From NCBI GenBank assembly GCA_004802705.1, contig SGPL01000099.1, positions 1-64,000 of the forward strand: a stretch of 64,000 nt of DNA, in the 5' to 3' direction. The stretch comes from Bondarzewia mesenterica (Eukaryota > Basidiomycota > Agaricomycetes > Russulales > Bondarzewiaceae). Below, one piece after another: positions 39,539 to 50,538 of this stretch. A model generated the notes under the pieces. It was not told the origin of the DNA, ran no database searches, and saw nothing but the letters and a program-made list of their open reading frames with translations. The translations under genes and the position numbers were made by a program. The first letter of the stretch is position 1, and every line of letters begins with the position of its first letter.

Positions 39539-40771
39539 ATGTCGTCCCAGTCAGCTGTACGTGTTCTTGTCGTGTCCATCATTCCGCCGAATTGGTTCAA
39601 CGAACCCATCTTTCGCTCTCGTCTACCATGCAGATCCGGAGGAAGCTCGTCATCGTCGGCGATGGTACGCAGTGCATTTCTCATTTTTGTCGCCTCGCTG
39701 CGCAGCGCTCTCTCGTCCGCCATAAGGCTCATCTCGTCGCCGCCAGGTGCATGCGGCAAGACGTCACTGCTGTGTTCATTCGCCCTGGGCGAGTTCCCCA
39801 AAGAATACGTGAGTACAATGCCACCGATTCCCGCCTTTTTTCGGGCCCTCGTGCTCACCGCGCTCGTCGCCATACACACACACAGCAACCCAGTCAGTGC
39901 ATCCACTCTGTCCCCGTCCAGCGCGGCCGTTTCTGACGCATGCCGCGCCACCTCACTATTCCTATTTCGTTCTGACTTGAAACAGCCATCTTTGAAAACT
40001 ACGTCGCCGAGATTAGATTAGACGGCAAGCCTGTTCAGCTGGCGCTTTGGGATACCGCGTACGCATCTCTGTTGCTGTCGCTTCTTTCTTGCTGAATTCG
40101 GGCTCACGTTCGCTCGCACGCCCACAGGGGACAAGAGGAATACGAGGTGCGTCTGCATCGTCTGAGTGCCCGCGTTGGGGAGATGTTGACGACGGGGTGC
40201 GTTTCCTGCTGGATGTGGTGGTGATACTAGCGCTTGCGACCGCTCTCGTACTCAAATCCCATGTCATCTTGATCGCCTTCGCCATTGACACTCCAGATTC
40301 GCTGGAGAACGTCCCCGTCAAAGTTCGTGCTCTCCGTAATTCATCCTCGTCAAAGGCTTAGTCGCTGACCCATCTTCACCACCCCCTATCCTCACTTCGG
40401 TCCCGATCGCGGTCTCGCGTGTCAAACAGTGGATAGAGGAAGTGCGCTCCATATGTGGATCCACGATCCCCATCATCCTCGTCGGCTGCAAGGCAGACCT
40501 GCGTCCACCAACGAACGACCCGACGGCCGGCCAGTATGTCACGCGCGCACAGGCGGAGCGCGTGGCGCAGGAGATCGGCGCGCGGGCGTACAAGGAATGT
40601 TCGGCGCTCAAGATCGAGGGCGTCGATGACGTGTTTGAGGCTGCGACCCGCGCGAGCATGCTCATGCGCGAGGGCGTGCCGGCGGGTGGCGCACACCAGA
40701 GGCGGCGGAGCAGTCTGTCGGGCGATCGAGAAGACGAGGGGAGGGGGTGGAAGTGCTGCGTTATCTGTTGA
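39539..40771 (+). CDS. Rho-family small GTPase (Rho2-like) with a 7-nt microexon and one missing base
   Basis: Exons 39539-39556, 39634-39664, 39747-39808, 39886-39892, 39986-40058, 40128-40146, 40231-40322 and 40430-40771 give about 214 residues. The G motifs are P-loop GDGACGKT, effector loop PTIFENYV, switch II WDTAGQEEYE, GCKAD (G4) and ECSALK (G5). The protein ends KCCVIC, a prenylation CaaX box with an adjacent Cys for a possible second lipid. The effector region requires the microexon CAACCCA between an AG and a GTCAGT donor. In the exon at 40231 RLRPLSYS and [19 protein letters not shown] are in different frames; one base is missing in CTCAAATCCC at about 40254-40257. Rho2-type proteins control wall synthesis and cell integrity. 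The GTPase is probably functional with a sequencing error. Confidence 0.9.
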
Positions 40772-41705
40772 CCGCGTGACGAGGTTTTTGCTGGGAGCCC
40801 GACGTGAGGTGGGCTGGAGGTTGTAGGTGGGACGAGCGGACGATGGTAGCGGACATTGTGCATTGGTTCGAGATATCTGTCATTTCTGTTCGAGCTTTGA
40901 TCTCACAACTCTTTTCTGTTCTGTTCCTTCTTCTTTCCTCTGTTACTGCTAGCTAGCATTTTATGTTCCGGGAGCCCGTGGTTATCTGTCTACCCATTCA
41001 CTGCGATATTCGTGTCAGGCTCGCTCGTCCTTATAGGCCATGTTCCCATGATCGTCACGCACGTTCGTCTGGGCCTCTGATATATTGATCCTGACCTCTT
41101 CAAACCGACCCGTCATATGCAATCTTTGAATACTTGTCTATTTCTGTTTCTTCTCTTCTTCCACTGTTCGTTTATTACCTGCGCGTCGAATATTTTGGAC
41201 TCGGTGCGATGATCGACTGGTTATTCAAGTTCGGGCGGCCTGGGTTCGCAAGGTTCGCACTGCCCCCAGGAGCGTGCGTGTGTTCTAGTGCGCCGCCGCC
41301 GGAATGTCTAGATGCAAGTTGTGCGGTGCAACCGAGAGCGCACCGGGCGACTGAGGAGATTTGGGCCGGCTAAGATGAGCGAGATCAACGATCGAGGTGA
41401 CTCGGGCGGCGGGCCGAGGCCCTTTCACGATGACGCTGGCCGCCGGCGGCACACGGTTCATGCAGTGTTGAAAAAGGGAAAAAATGAAATTAAAAAAAAC
41501 CACTGAGCGGAAGTAAAGTAACTGAGATCCAGTCGTCGAGTACTTGACTTCGGACCTCGCGAACGCTAGCGGCATCGTAATTATTCATGCGATGAGCACG
41601 CATCGACTTGCATTGTGGGATCCGTCAACGAATCCTTCAAGGCGGCATAAAGTATATATACATATGTAATAAACATGTCGCATCAGATGCACCTCACTGC
41701 TCAGG
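40772..41705. other. Intergenic between convergent genes
   Basis: These are the 3' flanks of the Rho gene and Trs65. Only short unsupported open frames occur. Confidence 0.4.
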
Positions 41706-44700
41706 TCAATCACCTGGCTTTTCATGGACCACGACATCCATTACGGACCTTGAGAAAGGAGTATGAATATGGGCAAGGCAAGAGTGCTCGAGCGCAGCAC
41801 GCACCGAAGGTTCATAGAATACCCAGTCTCAACATCGGTGAGGACCAGTGTATCGATTGAATGTACGCCGGGAGTGAGCGCAAGAAAACCCATCCTGACA
41901 GACTGGCAAGTCGATGGCCTCAGGGGTCTTTTCCGTGCCAACGCAACGGCTCAGGTCTTGTCGGGCAATGAAAGAATAGAGAAAGAACTCACCCGACGCG
42001 CACGCGATTCTCTAATGGCACTATTCCTGGACCCGCCCAATGTTTCGCTGACCTATCCATCTGCCGCCGTCGCTTTTTCTCTGGATAACTGACCTCAAAC
42101 CTCCTCGTCCAAGAACTCTGGTTGAACACGAAGACGTCCAGCGTGAACTGCTCGTGTGGGTATATCCGCGGTGTTCCCACCCACGCAGCGTCGGGGTCTC
42201 CCGTGAGGTTCGACGGTGTAGGCAACAGGCCTACAGAAACAACCACGTTCTGGCCCTCTCGTCCCTTGGAAGGTTCACCATCGCCATCAATGTCTCTACC
42301 TATCCGTGGTCCGGGTGTGTTCGGCGAAATGCCACCTGCGCTCAGAGACTCGCCAGGCACGCGAGACCGCGGTATTTCGACGGTGGGGCCTACACTCCCG
42401 CCCCATCCTGTCACAGGGCCCTGCGCGTGCGGCGTAGGCGGGAGTGGCGAAATCGGGTATGCAGGGTATGCAGGAGTCGGTGGGGGCATCGCGTTGAAAG
42501 CGTCGTCTGTCGGACCTGTAGGCAGCATAGGATCTATGGGGGCAGGGGGTGGGATGCCTCCGAAACCAGAGGTGATGAGGGGAGATGGCGGAGCGAAAGT
42601 TGTGCTTGGTGTTGTTGGCGTGCGAGCGTAAGACTGTACGGCGATGGATGGAGGCGTATACGCTAGTTTCGAGAGTGGACTTGGGGATGTGGTTGGGTAG
42701 GTATCACGGCGATTGGCGGGGTTTAAGAGGGATGTCGAGGACCGGTAGTTCATCGGTTGTTTTGGCTTTACACCAGGAGCATCGGTAGGGAGTGTATGCC
42801 GCTTACTGCCGGCTACGGCGTTCGAATTCGGGGACGTAGGTGTGGGGCTTGATGACTGCTGCCTCTGTTGCGTAGCAAAGGATAGAGCACTGTAAGGTGT
42901 CGCGGTGGGGAAGGGAGATGCCGGTTCTGGGAGTGCCTCGCGTAGATGCTGATCACCAGCAGTGCCCTCGCCACCGTATTCCGCAGAAGGAGATTGGGTA
43001 GTGGTACGGTCACCATCGACTGCGACGGGGACGGTCAGCGAATCGCGGTTGCGCTGCGGGGAAAGATCAAGTACGCAATTCCATCGTGAAACGAACGTCT
43101 GCGTTGGATAAACAAGCTCGTCAGGTGCTGAAGACGACGCTTCGAATGGCCGTCCATGGACATTAATGGTCACTGCCCGCTGCAACTCCGCCTCGGCTCT
43201 CGCACTCGTACCGCCCATAAGCTCCTCCTTCTCCGGCAACGCTGAGGTCAGAAACTCGACAGCATAAAGCAGGTTATACTGTTCCGTGCCCGACATTTTA
43301 AATGGAAATACCTTCCCCTCTTCCCACCTGATCAGTTTGACTCGTGTGNCCTCACCCACGTTTACATCAATGTCCTCGACCGAAAACCCAAAACCCGATT
43401 CCCCCGAATTNTCAATTTCGATACATAGCACTACCGTGCGCTCAGTATGCCCTGCCTCAAGTTCGTCCATAACGTCATCTAGTTGGCGATCGACCNTGGA
43501 GTCGACATCGGATTGNGGGAGCAGGACATAGGGCACAAAGACGGTGCGCATGCGTACACGAAAACCAGAAACTGTATGGAGCGTCTTGCGGAAAGACTTC
43601 CGAAGGGTTGGATGCACGTGGGTGGTCGCGGTNGTTGGAGAGAAGACAGTTGCTGTGCGCGGTGAGGAAGGANGAGCGGGCGAGGGTCCAAGAGCGAACT
43701 CTGCGTTGCGAGTTTTCGGNCCCAGCCGGGTTGTAGGCAACTCGAGGGGAGAATTGGTTTCGTGGCCGAAAAGTAGGGCCTTTGAANGACAATGGGATGG
43801 GGAGCAGAACGAGAGGTCATATTTCCACGCACCAGATAGCAATCCAGCGAGAAGATTGACCTCTTCGAGACCNTTTGGTCGTGACGCCGCATTGTCATCA
43901 TCTCCTTCGCTCGCTGTGAGTGCGGTTGGCGATGTGGGCAGCCCACCGGCTGCGATNATCAGCGCGGAAAGAGACTTGCGCGCTGGTGTCACGGGCACCG
44001 GCTTCTCTCGCAATGTAATTGATACGGTCAGGCATAATAGAGGATCTCGTATGTTCATGCGCAGGAATGCTGAAAAAACAATGAGACTGCATGAAGAAAG
44101 TAGACGAGGATTCAACGTACCAANATTAGCAGACATTGAGTATACAGCAATCCAATTCCTCTTCTCGGCATCCCATAAAAGCGCGAACTGTTCTTTACCG
44201 TCCTTCTCNTCCCCCCANACTCCGGATACTAGCATGGTCCCTTCTGCCTTGATATATCTACGATCCTGTTCTGCAGTTGCGGGCGTCGGATTTGGTGTCG
44301 CNGGAGGGACGATGCTAGGAGGTACGTGTCCGCGGGGCTTNAGGGATGTCGTGCGCGGAGGCGTGGACACTCGCGCAGAGCCTGCAGGAGTGAGTGTATT
44401 TGGCGAGGGCGAGGNGGAANCGGAGANGGGAGATATATATGCTGCGTCGTATGAAACTTGTACATGCGCCAAGAAGGAGAGGATNGACACTGGTGGATGT
44501 GCTGGGTCAGCTAACGTATCCGTGGCTGGTTCCAANCGCAGTACGAGTAGGAACTGAAGATGTTCATCTAAAAGTGAAGGAATTTCAGACAATATCTGAT
44601 ATAGNGCAAGACAAGCTCACCAAAAAACGCTTGTTTTCTGTCCAAATTNTCTAACTTGAGCTTCGCAAGCCATTTCTCCGGAGGAACNTCGTGAGACGGA

Positions 44701-44771
44701 AACCCGAGAGAGGTGTTGGGGACCACGACGTCAAGGAAAGAGGAGTTNACAGCCTGAGCAAAGGTTGCCAT
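41706..44771 (-). CDS. TRS65: TRAPP complex subunit Trs65
   Basis: Trs65 is a fungal subunit of the TRAPPII tethering complex at the late Golgi. Exons 44621-44771, 44121-44567, 41993-44069, 41805-41927 and 41706-41748 join in phase to 946 residues. The start MATFAQAxNSSFLDVVVP is followed by DRKQAFFDEHLQFLLVL, spanning an intron. Other conserved blocks are SFLAHVQVSYDAAYISP, DPLLCLTVSITLREKPV and, at the C-terminus, GPLRPSTCQS, L-x-PGVHSIDTLVLTDVE and SMNLRSVMDVVVH. A long Ser/Pro/Thr-rich linker separates the N- and C-terminal beta-rich parts. The intron at 44070-44120 is 51 nt and stop-free, so it can be mistaken for coding sequence. About two dozen single N characters lie inside and all keep the frame, so they are base ambiguities rather than indels. 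Confidence 0.9.
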
Positions 44772-45285
44772 ATACCTTCGCTCAGCGCTCGAATTGCAGG
44801 TATTTCGAACTTTGGGCTATTCGGAGCCGTCAGAAAGTCACCAGCAGTAGCCAGTGGCCTCGGGCCAAGCCCTAACCCTGGTCTATGGTTATCATACAAA
44901 CANCTTTTTCTAGGCTCCGCGGCCTCTTTCAATATTGACCGTCTCGTTCAGCTGTCCGTCGTGCCCCCCATTTGCCATATTTTCTAAGCTTTTAATAATG
45001 GACANCGCACCGTGAAGTCTCTAGAGACTCACAGCAAGTTCTAGAGTGAGACTTCCGGATTCAGATGCAGACATCCGAGACAACTTCACTCCGTTTTAGA
45101 AGAATGCACAATATNTTTGACCTAGGCTCTCAGCGGAAGTACGGAAGACTCACATTTGCTTGCGATGCTGTCAATATGGTAGACATCCGAGACATTGAGC
45201 AGCGAGGTATAAATTCCCGACTTCNTGCTCTCTAAGAGANNCACCAACTTGTCTTCCTACCATCACCATCCAACTATTAACAACC
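44772..45285. promoter_or_regulatory. Divergent promoter of TRS65 and RhoGAP copy 2
   Basis: The 12-mer ACATCCGAGACA occurs at 45071-45082 and 45183-45194, about 204 and 92 bp before the RhoGAP ATG, mirroring copy 1. A shared GACCTAGGCT lies at 45119-45128, and a TATAAA-like GGTATAAATT lies near 45209-45218. A 14-bp palindrome AGTCTCTAGAGACT sits at 45016-45029. Several N characters are present. Confidence 0.6.
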
Positions 45286-46871
45286 ATGCCTTACCGTGTG
45301 CGCTTTTCCGANTCTAATCTCGTCTTTGACGACAAGCAGGCTTGTCAGNNCTTCCCCGCTGGCGGGCANAANCGTCGACACTCCACTCCCAAACGCAGCA
45401 TTCTCAAATCTAGCNCAGGCTCCCTTACCCTTTCAGATCCTCCNCCCCTCGCCTGCTGGGCACTACCCCCTCCGCCCTCAGGGGCCCGCCTCATCCCCCG
45501 CCTCGATCCTCATTTCCTTCTGTGGCGGATGAGCATGCTCAAGGTGATGTCGAATTACATGAAAGACAAGCCCGTCAAGCGGTACCTCGACGTGACCGAC
45601 TTTGAAGAGATATGCGTTGACGACGCGATGTATCGCAAGGAGTGGAGGCGCGAGCATCGCCGCATGGCGCGCATGAGACAGGGTCTCGAGCCCTCCATCT
45701 TCGGACACTATCTTGACGGCCGTGGTGAGTGGTTCGCATCTGCCTTCGCCCCGCTTGACTCCTGACCGGTTTTGTTAGGGGTATGGTGTGTCCCATTGCG
45801 CACGTCCTGTGTGTACGCGGCTTCGCAGGTCATGCTCGGCGGGTACGAGTTTGACGTGCCGATCGTGGTGGCCGGTTGTCTGATGGAGTTCCTTCGTAGG
45901 GGTAAGCTCTTTCCTTTTTGCTTTGTCCATAGCGGGGTCGCTCACGTCGATGTCTTTTAGGGGTGAAACAACGTGGACTGTTCAAAGTGATCGGAAAGAC
46001 CGATGATCTACCCCGTCGAGTGGAGGAGCTGTTTGAAATCTACAACTCGGCGCCGAACTTTGGCGAAGCCCACAGCCTGGAGCACGAGTCCACAGACCAC
46101 CTCTCAGAGCTGCTTAACTTCTATTTGAAGCACTTGCCCGACCCGATCGACATGCACATCTTCTACGCGTTGTGCGACTGGTGCGTCGCGCCCAGCATCG
46201 AGCACGACGAGATTTGGATCAACAAGGAGCACGATCGGGTGAACGAGATGTTCGCGACGGGCAGGATTCATCCTAAGAACCGGCCATCGACGGAGGCGAT
46301 CCTGCACCGGCGGCGCGGGTATCCTATCTATGACCGTGCGCGGGAGGGCATGCAGATCATGATCGCGCAGTCGCTGTTGCGGCTGATGCCGACGCCGAAC
46401 TTCAACTTCCTGATTTTCTTCATCTCATTCTTGGCCGAGGTGGGGCACACGCGCGGGAACGGGTGGGCGTTCGATGATCTCGGGCGGAGATTCGGATGTC
46501 TATTGTTTGGGAAAAACTTGCGATATGCGCCGAATGTGTTGTGGTGGTTGCTGTCGAGGTGGGACGATATTTCGGTTGGATTGTTTGGGAAAGAACAGGA
46601 ACTGTGTGAGGGGGATCGTTGGTTGATGGAGACGTTGAAGATGAAGCTTCCTGATTCGTTGCACAAGTGGAAGTGGAGTCGCAAAACCATGTAATGTGTG
46701 GACAATTGTCGTGTTCTATTTATTGTTGTTCTATTTTGCCACCCGTACTTATGACTGTAACATCTCGATTCTTCGATCGCTGGACGGTCGCCAATAGACA
46801 TATCGTATTCATTCGTTTCTCTTGAGTGATCTGATGTGTTCGAAATTCTTCTCATCATGTGCATAACGCAA
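45071..46871 (+). repeat. Inverted segmental duplication, arm 2
   Basis: This is the reverse-oriented copy of 23849-25642. Both arms end with GCATAACGCAA on the 3' side. Exons are nearly identical, introns carry a few substitutions, and upstream of about 45180 only short blocks are shared. About 20 kb lies between the arms. Confidence 0.9.
45286..46694 (+). CDS. RhoGAP-domain protein, copy 2 (arginine finger replaced by Lys)
   Basis: Exons 45286-45724, 45779-45901 and 45961-46694 have exactly the same lengths as copy 1 and give 431 residues. Exon 3 encodes the same 243-residue block as copy 1, including RGLFKVIG with Lys at the finger position. Differences are confined to a few residues in exons 1 and 2 (for example SNLVFDD for SNIVFDD and GVWCVP for GIWCVP) and to N characters in exon 1. 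The retained promoter suggests it is expressed. The coding frame is open apart from base ambiguities. Confidence 0.87.
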
Positions 46872-47209
46872 CAGCTTTGTAATGTCTAAACTGGACCATA
46901 CGTAGTACATATATGAGGTATCGGAACTACGTGTATTCTGTGGCATTGGAAGAGCATTGAATTTTATAAACTTAGACTCATTCTCAGTTGTAGTGAGTTC
47001 GCGGACGTCAAAGGTGCATCAAATTTAAGTTGATCAACTTCAACGACTATCATTATCCTATATCATGCAAGTGCCAAGACTTCAACTCGTAAGGAACGGG
47101 AAACGTCTATGCTACTCGTACAATCGTCAAAAACACCACGGCACACTTCACATGCACAGCTGCAACAACCAGCCTGAGATAGATCTAGCCCATGTCACAA
47201 TGAGCGTTA
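46695..47209. other. Intergenic between convergent genes
   Basis: The first 177 bp belong to the inverted duplication. The rest, to the Josephin stop codon at 47210, is AT-rich with no coding signal. Confidence 0.5.
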
Positions 47210-49088
47210 TCAACCGAACCGGGCCAACCGTCTCCTGCGCATTTCTTCTAAATTCAAGTCCTCCTTCTGCTCGTTCCCAGTTGGGACCTCGCTACCGGTC
47301 TCCGGCTCGGACTCTGTCTCTGTCTCCGTCTCCGCCATGCTCGACGTGCGGACATGCTGATCAGATGCACCGGCACTGGGAATCGACGTAGCGGGTGGTT
47401 GCACGAACGCGCGCGATGCGGGGAGTTCAGGCACGCGGAAGCCCGCTGGGACAGATTCTAATGATGCCTTCAAGGCGGCCTGCAACTGCTCGTCGTCGTC
47501 GTCGTATACGCGGTCTCCGCTCATGACTGCCCCTCCAAGATGCGCGCTAGGTCCACGCGATGGCTGCTGCGACCTGCGCTCTTCCGCGCCCTCGACGTCC
47601 ACGTCCATGTCGTCTTCCGCTTGTTCCCGCTGCCGCGCAAGCGCCTCACTTTCTGCAATAGCACGGCGGAGAAGTTCGTCCTCGCCTTCTTCGCCCTGTG
47701 TCTCTGTCGGCCTGCCTAAGGCTCTAGGAACGCCGATGTTCATACGCGCCACTTCCTCTTCGTATTGCTCTTGAAGCATATACTCTTGCTCGCGTTGCAT
47801 GCGCTGGAGTAAGGCCTGGTTGCGTGCCATGCTCGCCGTGATGGGATCAGATGGCTGGGGTTCGGGTGCGGGTGCGGGTGCGGGTGGAGGAAGAGAGGAG
47901 GAAGATGAACCAAAAGTAGAAGCAGATGCGTGAGGAGTTCGTGTTCCAGATGATCCGCTCGCTGGGTTTACAATGGGTGGCCCTCGTTCCCAACCGCTGA
48001 ACGTACCGGAGGCAAGTGAAGCTTGAAGCGCGGCTTGGAGATCGTAGTCTTCATGTTCTAGACCTTCTGGTGCATGGGGTGTGCGCGTAGTCGAGAGTCG
48101 GGAAGAAGACGCAGCGGAGGATGGTTCGGGAAGAGTTTGGGCAAGTTCATCAGCTGCACAGCGTGGTAGAGATAGAGGAGCTGTCGCGCTGGTTGGTGCC
48201 ACGACAAAGACAGAGTACCCTGAGCAGAGTACAAAAACGTTAGCAGAATTCTCCAAGGACTGTTCAAATCAAGGTATCCACCTTCAGATTCGGCCTGTTG
48301 GAGAACCATGCCAAGGTAAGTCTTGCTTACCCATTCAGGCTTCTCGAGGAACGAATTGAGGTTGAACCAATGACCGTTGTTTTGTCCCGGTTCTCTAGTA
48401 GAGTGGCTTCCAAAACGGCGCAGGGTGAACCAGTGTTGTTCGAGGTTCAGGATGAAGGCGAGTTGCATGCTAAATCCAGCGTGAGTTACATGAACTACGC
48501 GTATCAAGGTGACTTACTGAGGGCGATCCTGGTAAGGTTTCATAGCCTCACTGCGCCATCGAGTGAGGCTGTAGTGAAAAAAGATCAGTTCGATCAATTA
48601 ATGTAGATACACAGATAGGGCCCGATACCTAAGTCCCCAGACGCCTAAGGCGTTCTCCAAGACCTGCACAGAAAAAAAATCCTATCGTTTGATCATTGAG
48701 ACAAGTACCACTACTGAGAATGTTATGACAAACCTGTGTCATCCATATTCGTGCTTGCCCTATTCTCATCACCATCGCTATAAGTCTGTTCTAGCGCATC
48801 TAGCGATCGGGCGATGGAGGATAGATCAGGTGCGGTGAACTGGCCACGTTCGAGAGTGAGCATCAATCAGTCAGCTGAAGAAGAAATATCAAAGTCAAAG
48901 ACAGATGATACAGACATAATCTCCCTCTACGATTCGAAATGGATCCTGTCAATCGAAAAGGTGATTGAACAGGAAGTACGCGTGTACGCACGCAGGAGCG
49001 AATTGAGAGCGTGCTGAGCACAGAGCATCGAGCCTGGCGCTTGCTTTTCATGATATATTAGCGGAACCAAATCTTCAAGGCCGGCCAT
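47210..49088 (-). CDS. Ataxin-3/Josephin-type deubiquitinase with UIMs and an 11-nt microexon
   Basis: Seven exons (48992-49088, 48916-48926, 48734-48839, 48629-48681, 48518-48568, 48282-48469, 47210-48219) give about 504 residues. The Josephin cysteine protease triad is visible: Cys23 in GSMLCAQHALN, His118 in EQHWFTLRRFG and Asn142 in HWFNLNS. Ubiquitin-interacting motifs follow near residues 224-239 (YDLQAALQASL), 350-362 (ELLRRAIAESEAL) and about 405-420 (EQLQAALKASLES). Family sequence LLQGDYFTAPDL requires the 11-nt microexon AGGGAGATTAT, flanked by AG and GT. The exon at 48629 has eight T (coding strand) where seven would keep GFFSVQV in frame, so there is an extra base in the homopolymer at 48672-48679. 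The enzyme should edit ubiquitin chains in protein quality control. Confidence 0.9.
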
Positions 49089-49374
49089 TCTGTGTTCGTG
49101 CGACTATTCGTAGTCCACGTCAGGTTATGTTGAAGAAAATGTGTTGGACGGTGTGATTGAAGAACCGCGGGCTGATGGACAAGTCTTGAAGTAGTGACAA
49201 GTACGTACGCGACGCGCACGCGTCTATTACATCAGTGATGGTTCGGGGTCTTGACGCGGACGCGCCGGCTTGGAACTGGCAACAGACTGCTGCACCATAC
49301 TGCTGCACCGCTCACTCGCCACATCATCTTACACGACCGTCTATGGTACAAGCCTTCAACCTTTAACGCGTATA
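49089..49374. other. Short divergent promoter, Josephin gene and ATG27
   Basis: About 286 bp separate the two start codons. No defined element was recognised. Confidence 0.4.
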
Positions 49375-50538
49375 ATGCATCGTCGAATAATTGCACACCG
49401 TACAACGTCGCTTCTTTCCCTGTACTTACTCTCGTACGTCTCCGCCGTCAATGCGCAGGACGACTGTCATTTCGAGGTCAACGGCGAGAAGTATGATTTG
49501 ACCGCTATTGCCGGCGAGCATTCGGTCTCGAGGACGAGAGAAATACCGCCTAGTTCCATGCAGGATACCGTGAGGTTCAATGTCTGTGGCGAGTTGAACC
49601 TATTAGAAGGTGTAGACGCGGCCGATCAGGTGCATCATTTGCTTTACTTTGAAGGATTTAGAATATACTACTGACAGATGGGTCGCATGTCTTGCATGTT
49701 CAAACAGTGTCCAAAAGGGACCAGAGCATGTCTGACCAAGACGAACAAGAAGGGGGAGCATGCGGATCGAGTAGTTTCAGTTATACCTGTCGCGCAGACC
49801 GAAGACTTGAATCCTCAATATTCGACGCTCTCTTGTAACTATTGTCTGCTTTGATCCGCTTGCACCACTGATATTTCCTTCTTTGATTTAATAGCACCGA
49901 GAGGGCTCAACATCGTCTTCCACGGATCCTCATACCCTTCATCCTCTTCGGCGGAGCCAATACCTCAGTCTTTTAGCCTCTCTTTGCTATGCCAAACGGA
50001 GGCGTCAGACCCTATATTCAAGTCATATGAAGATGGGAAGGTCAGTGTAGAGTGGGGTCTACCCTCGGGGTGTGGGTTCAAGGGTGATGAGGAGCCGCCC
50101 AAAGACGACGAGGACATTGGAGGCGGAAAAGAGGGCGACGAGAAGGAGGAGCAGTCGGTGGGTAGTGGAATAGGATGGTTCTTCCTTGTGTAAGTGTGTG
50201 CGCTTCTTGTCGTCGCGTCCTTGCTGACATAGCCATGATGCGTGAATGCTTGCTCAGGTTACTGCTTGCCTTCTTGGGATACTTCATTCTAGGGGCATAT
50301 TACAACTACACGACGTATGGAGCGACGGGCGCGGACTTGATTCCGTGAGTCACTCGCCATTCTCGATATCGCAACCCAAACAATGCATTGTTGACCGTCT
50401 CTCCCTCTTTACAAATCCTGCAGACATCGCGATTTCTGGCGAGAAGTGCCCTATATGCTGCGCGATGTCGTGTCACATCTATGTGGTTCTTTCCGACAAC
50501 GACATACTTCGAGCCGTGGAGGATATATAGCCGTATAA
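49375..50538 (+). CDS. ATG27: Autophagy-related protein 27
   Basis: Atg27 is a single-pass membrane protein of Golgi, endosome and vacuole that helps traffic Atg9 vesicles. Five exons (49375-49629, 49708-49834, 49895-50189, 50258-50344, 50424-50538) join in phase to 292 residues. A signal peptide (about residues 1-27, ending SAVNA) precedes a mannose-6-phosphate-receptor-like lumenal domain (DDCHFEVNGEKYDLTAI, CPKGTRACLTKTNKKG, GLNIVFHGSSYP) with paired cysteines. An acidic Gly/Glu/Lys linker leads to one membrane span (GIGWFFLVLLLAFLGYFILG). The cytosolic tail has YYNYTTYGATG, RDFWREVPYMLRD and SRGGYIAV, all strongly conserved in basidiomycetes and probably sorting signals. Confidence 0.94.

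Noticed and set aside
44070..44120. Coding continuation through TRS65
   Set aside because: The segment is a 51-nt stop-free intron (GTACGT to TTTTTTCAG), and removing it improves the match to the family.
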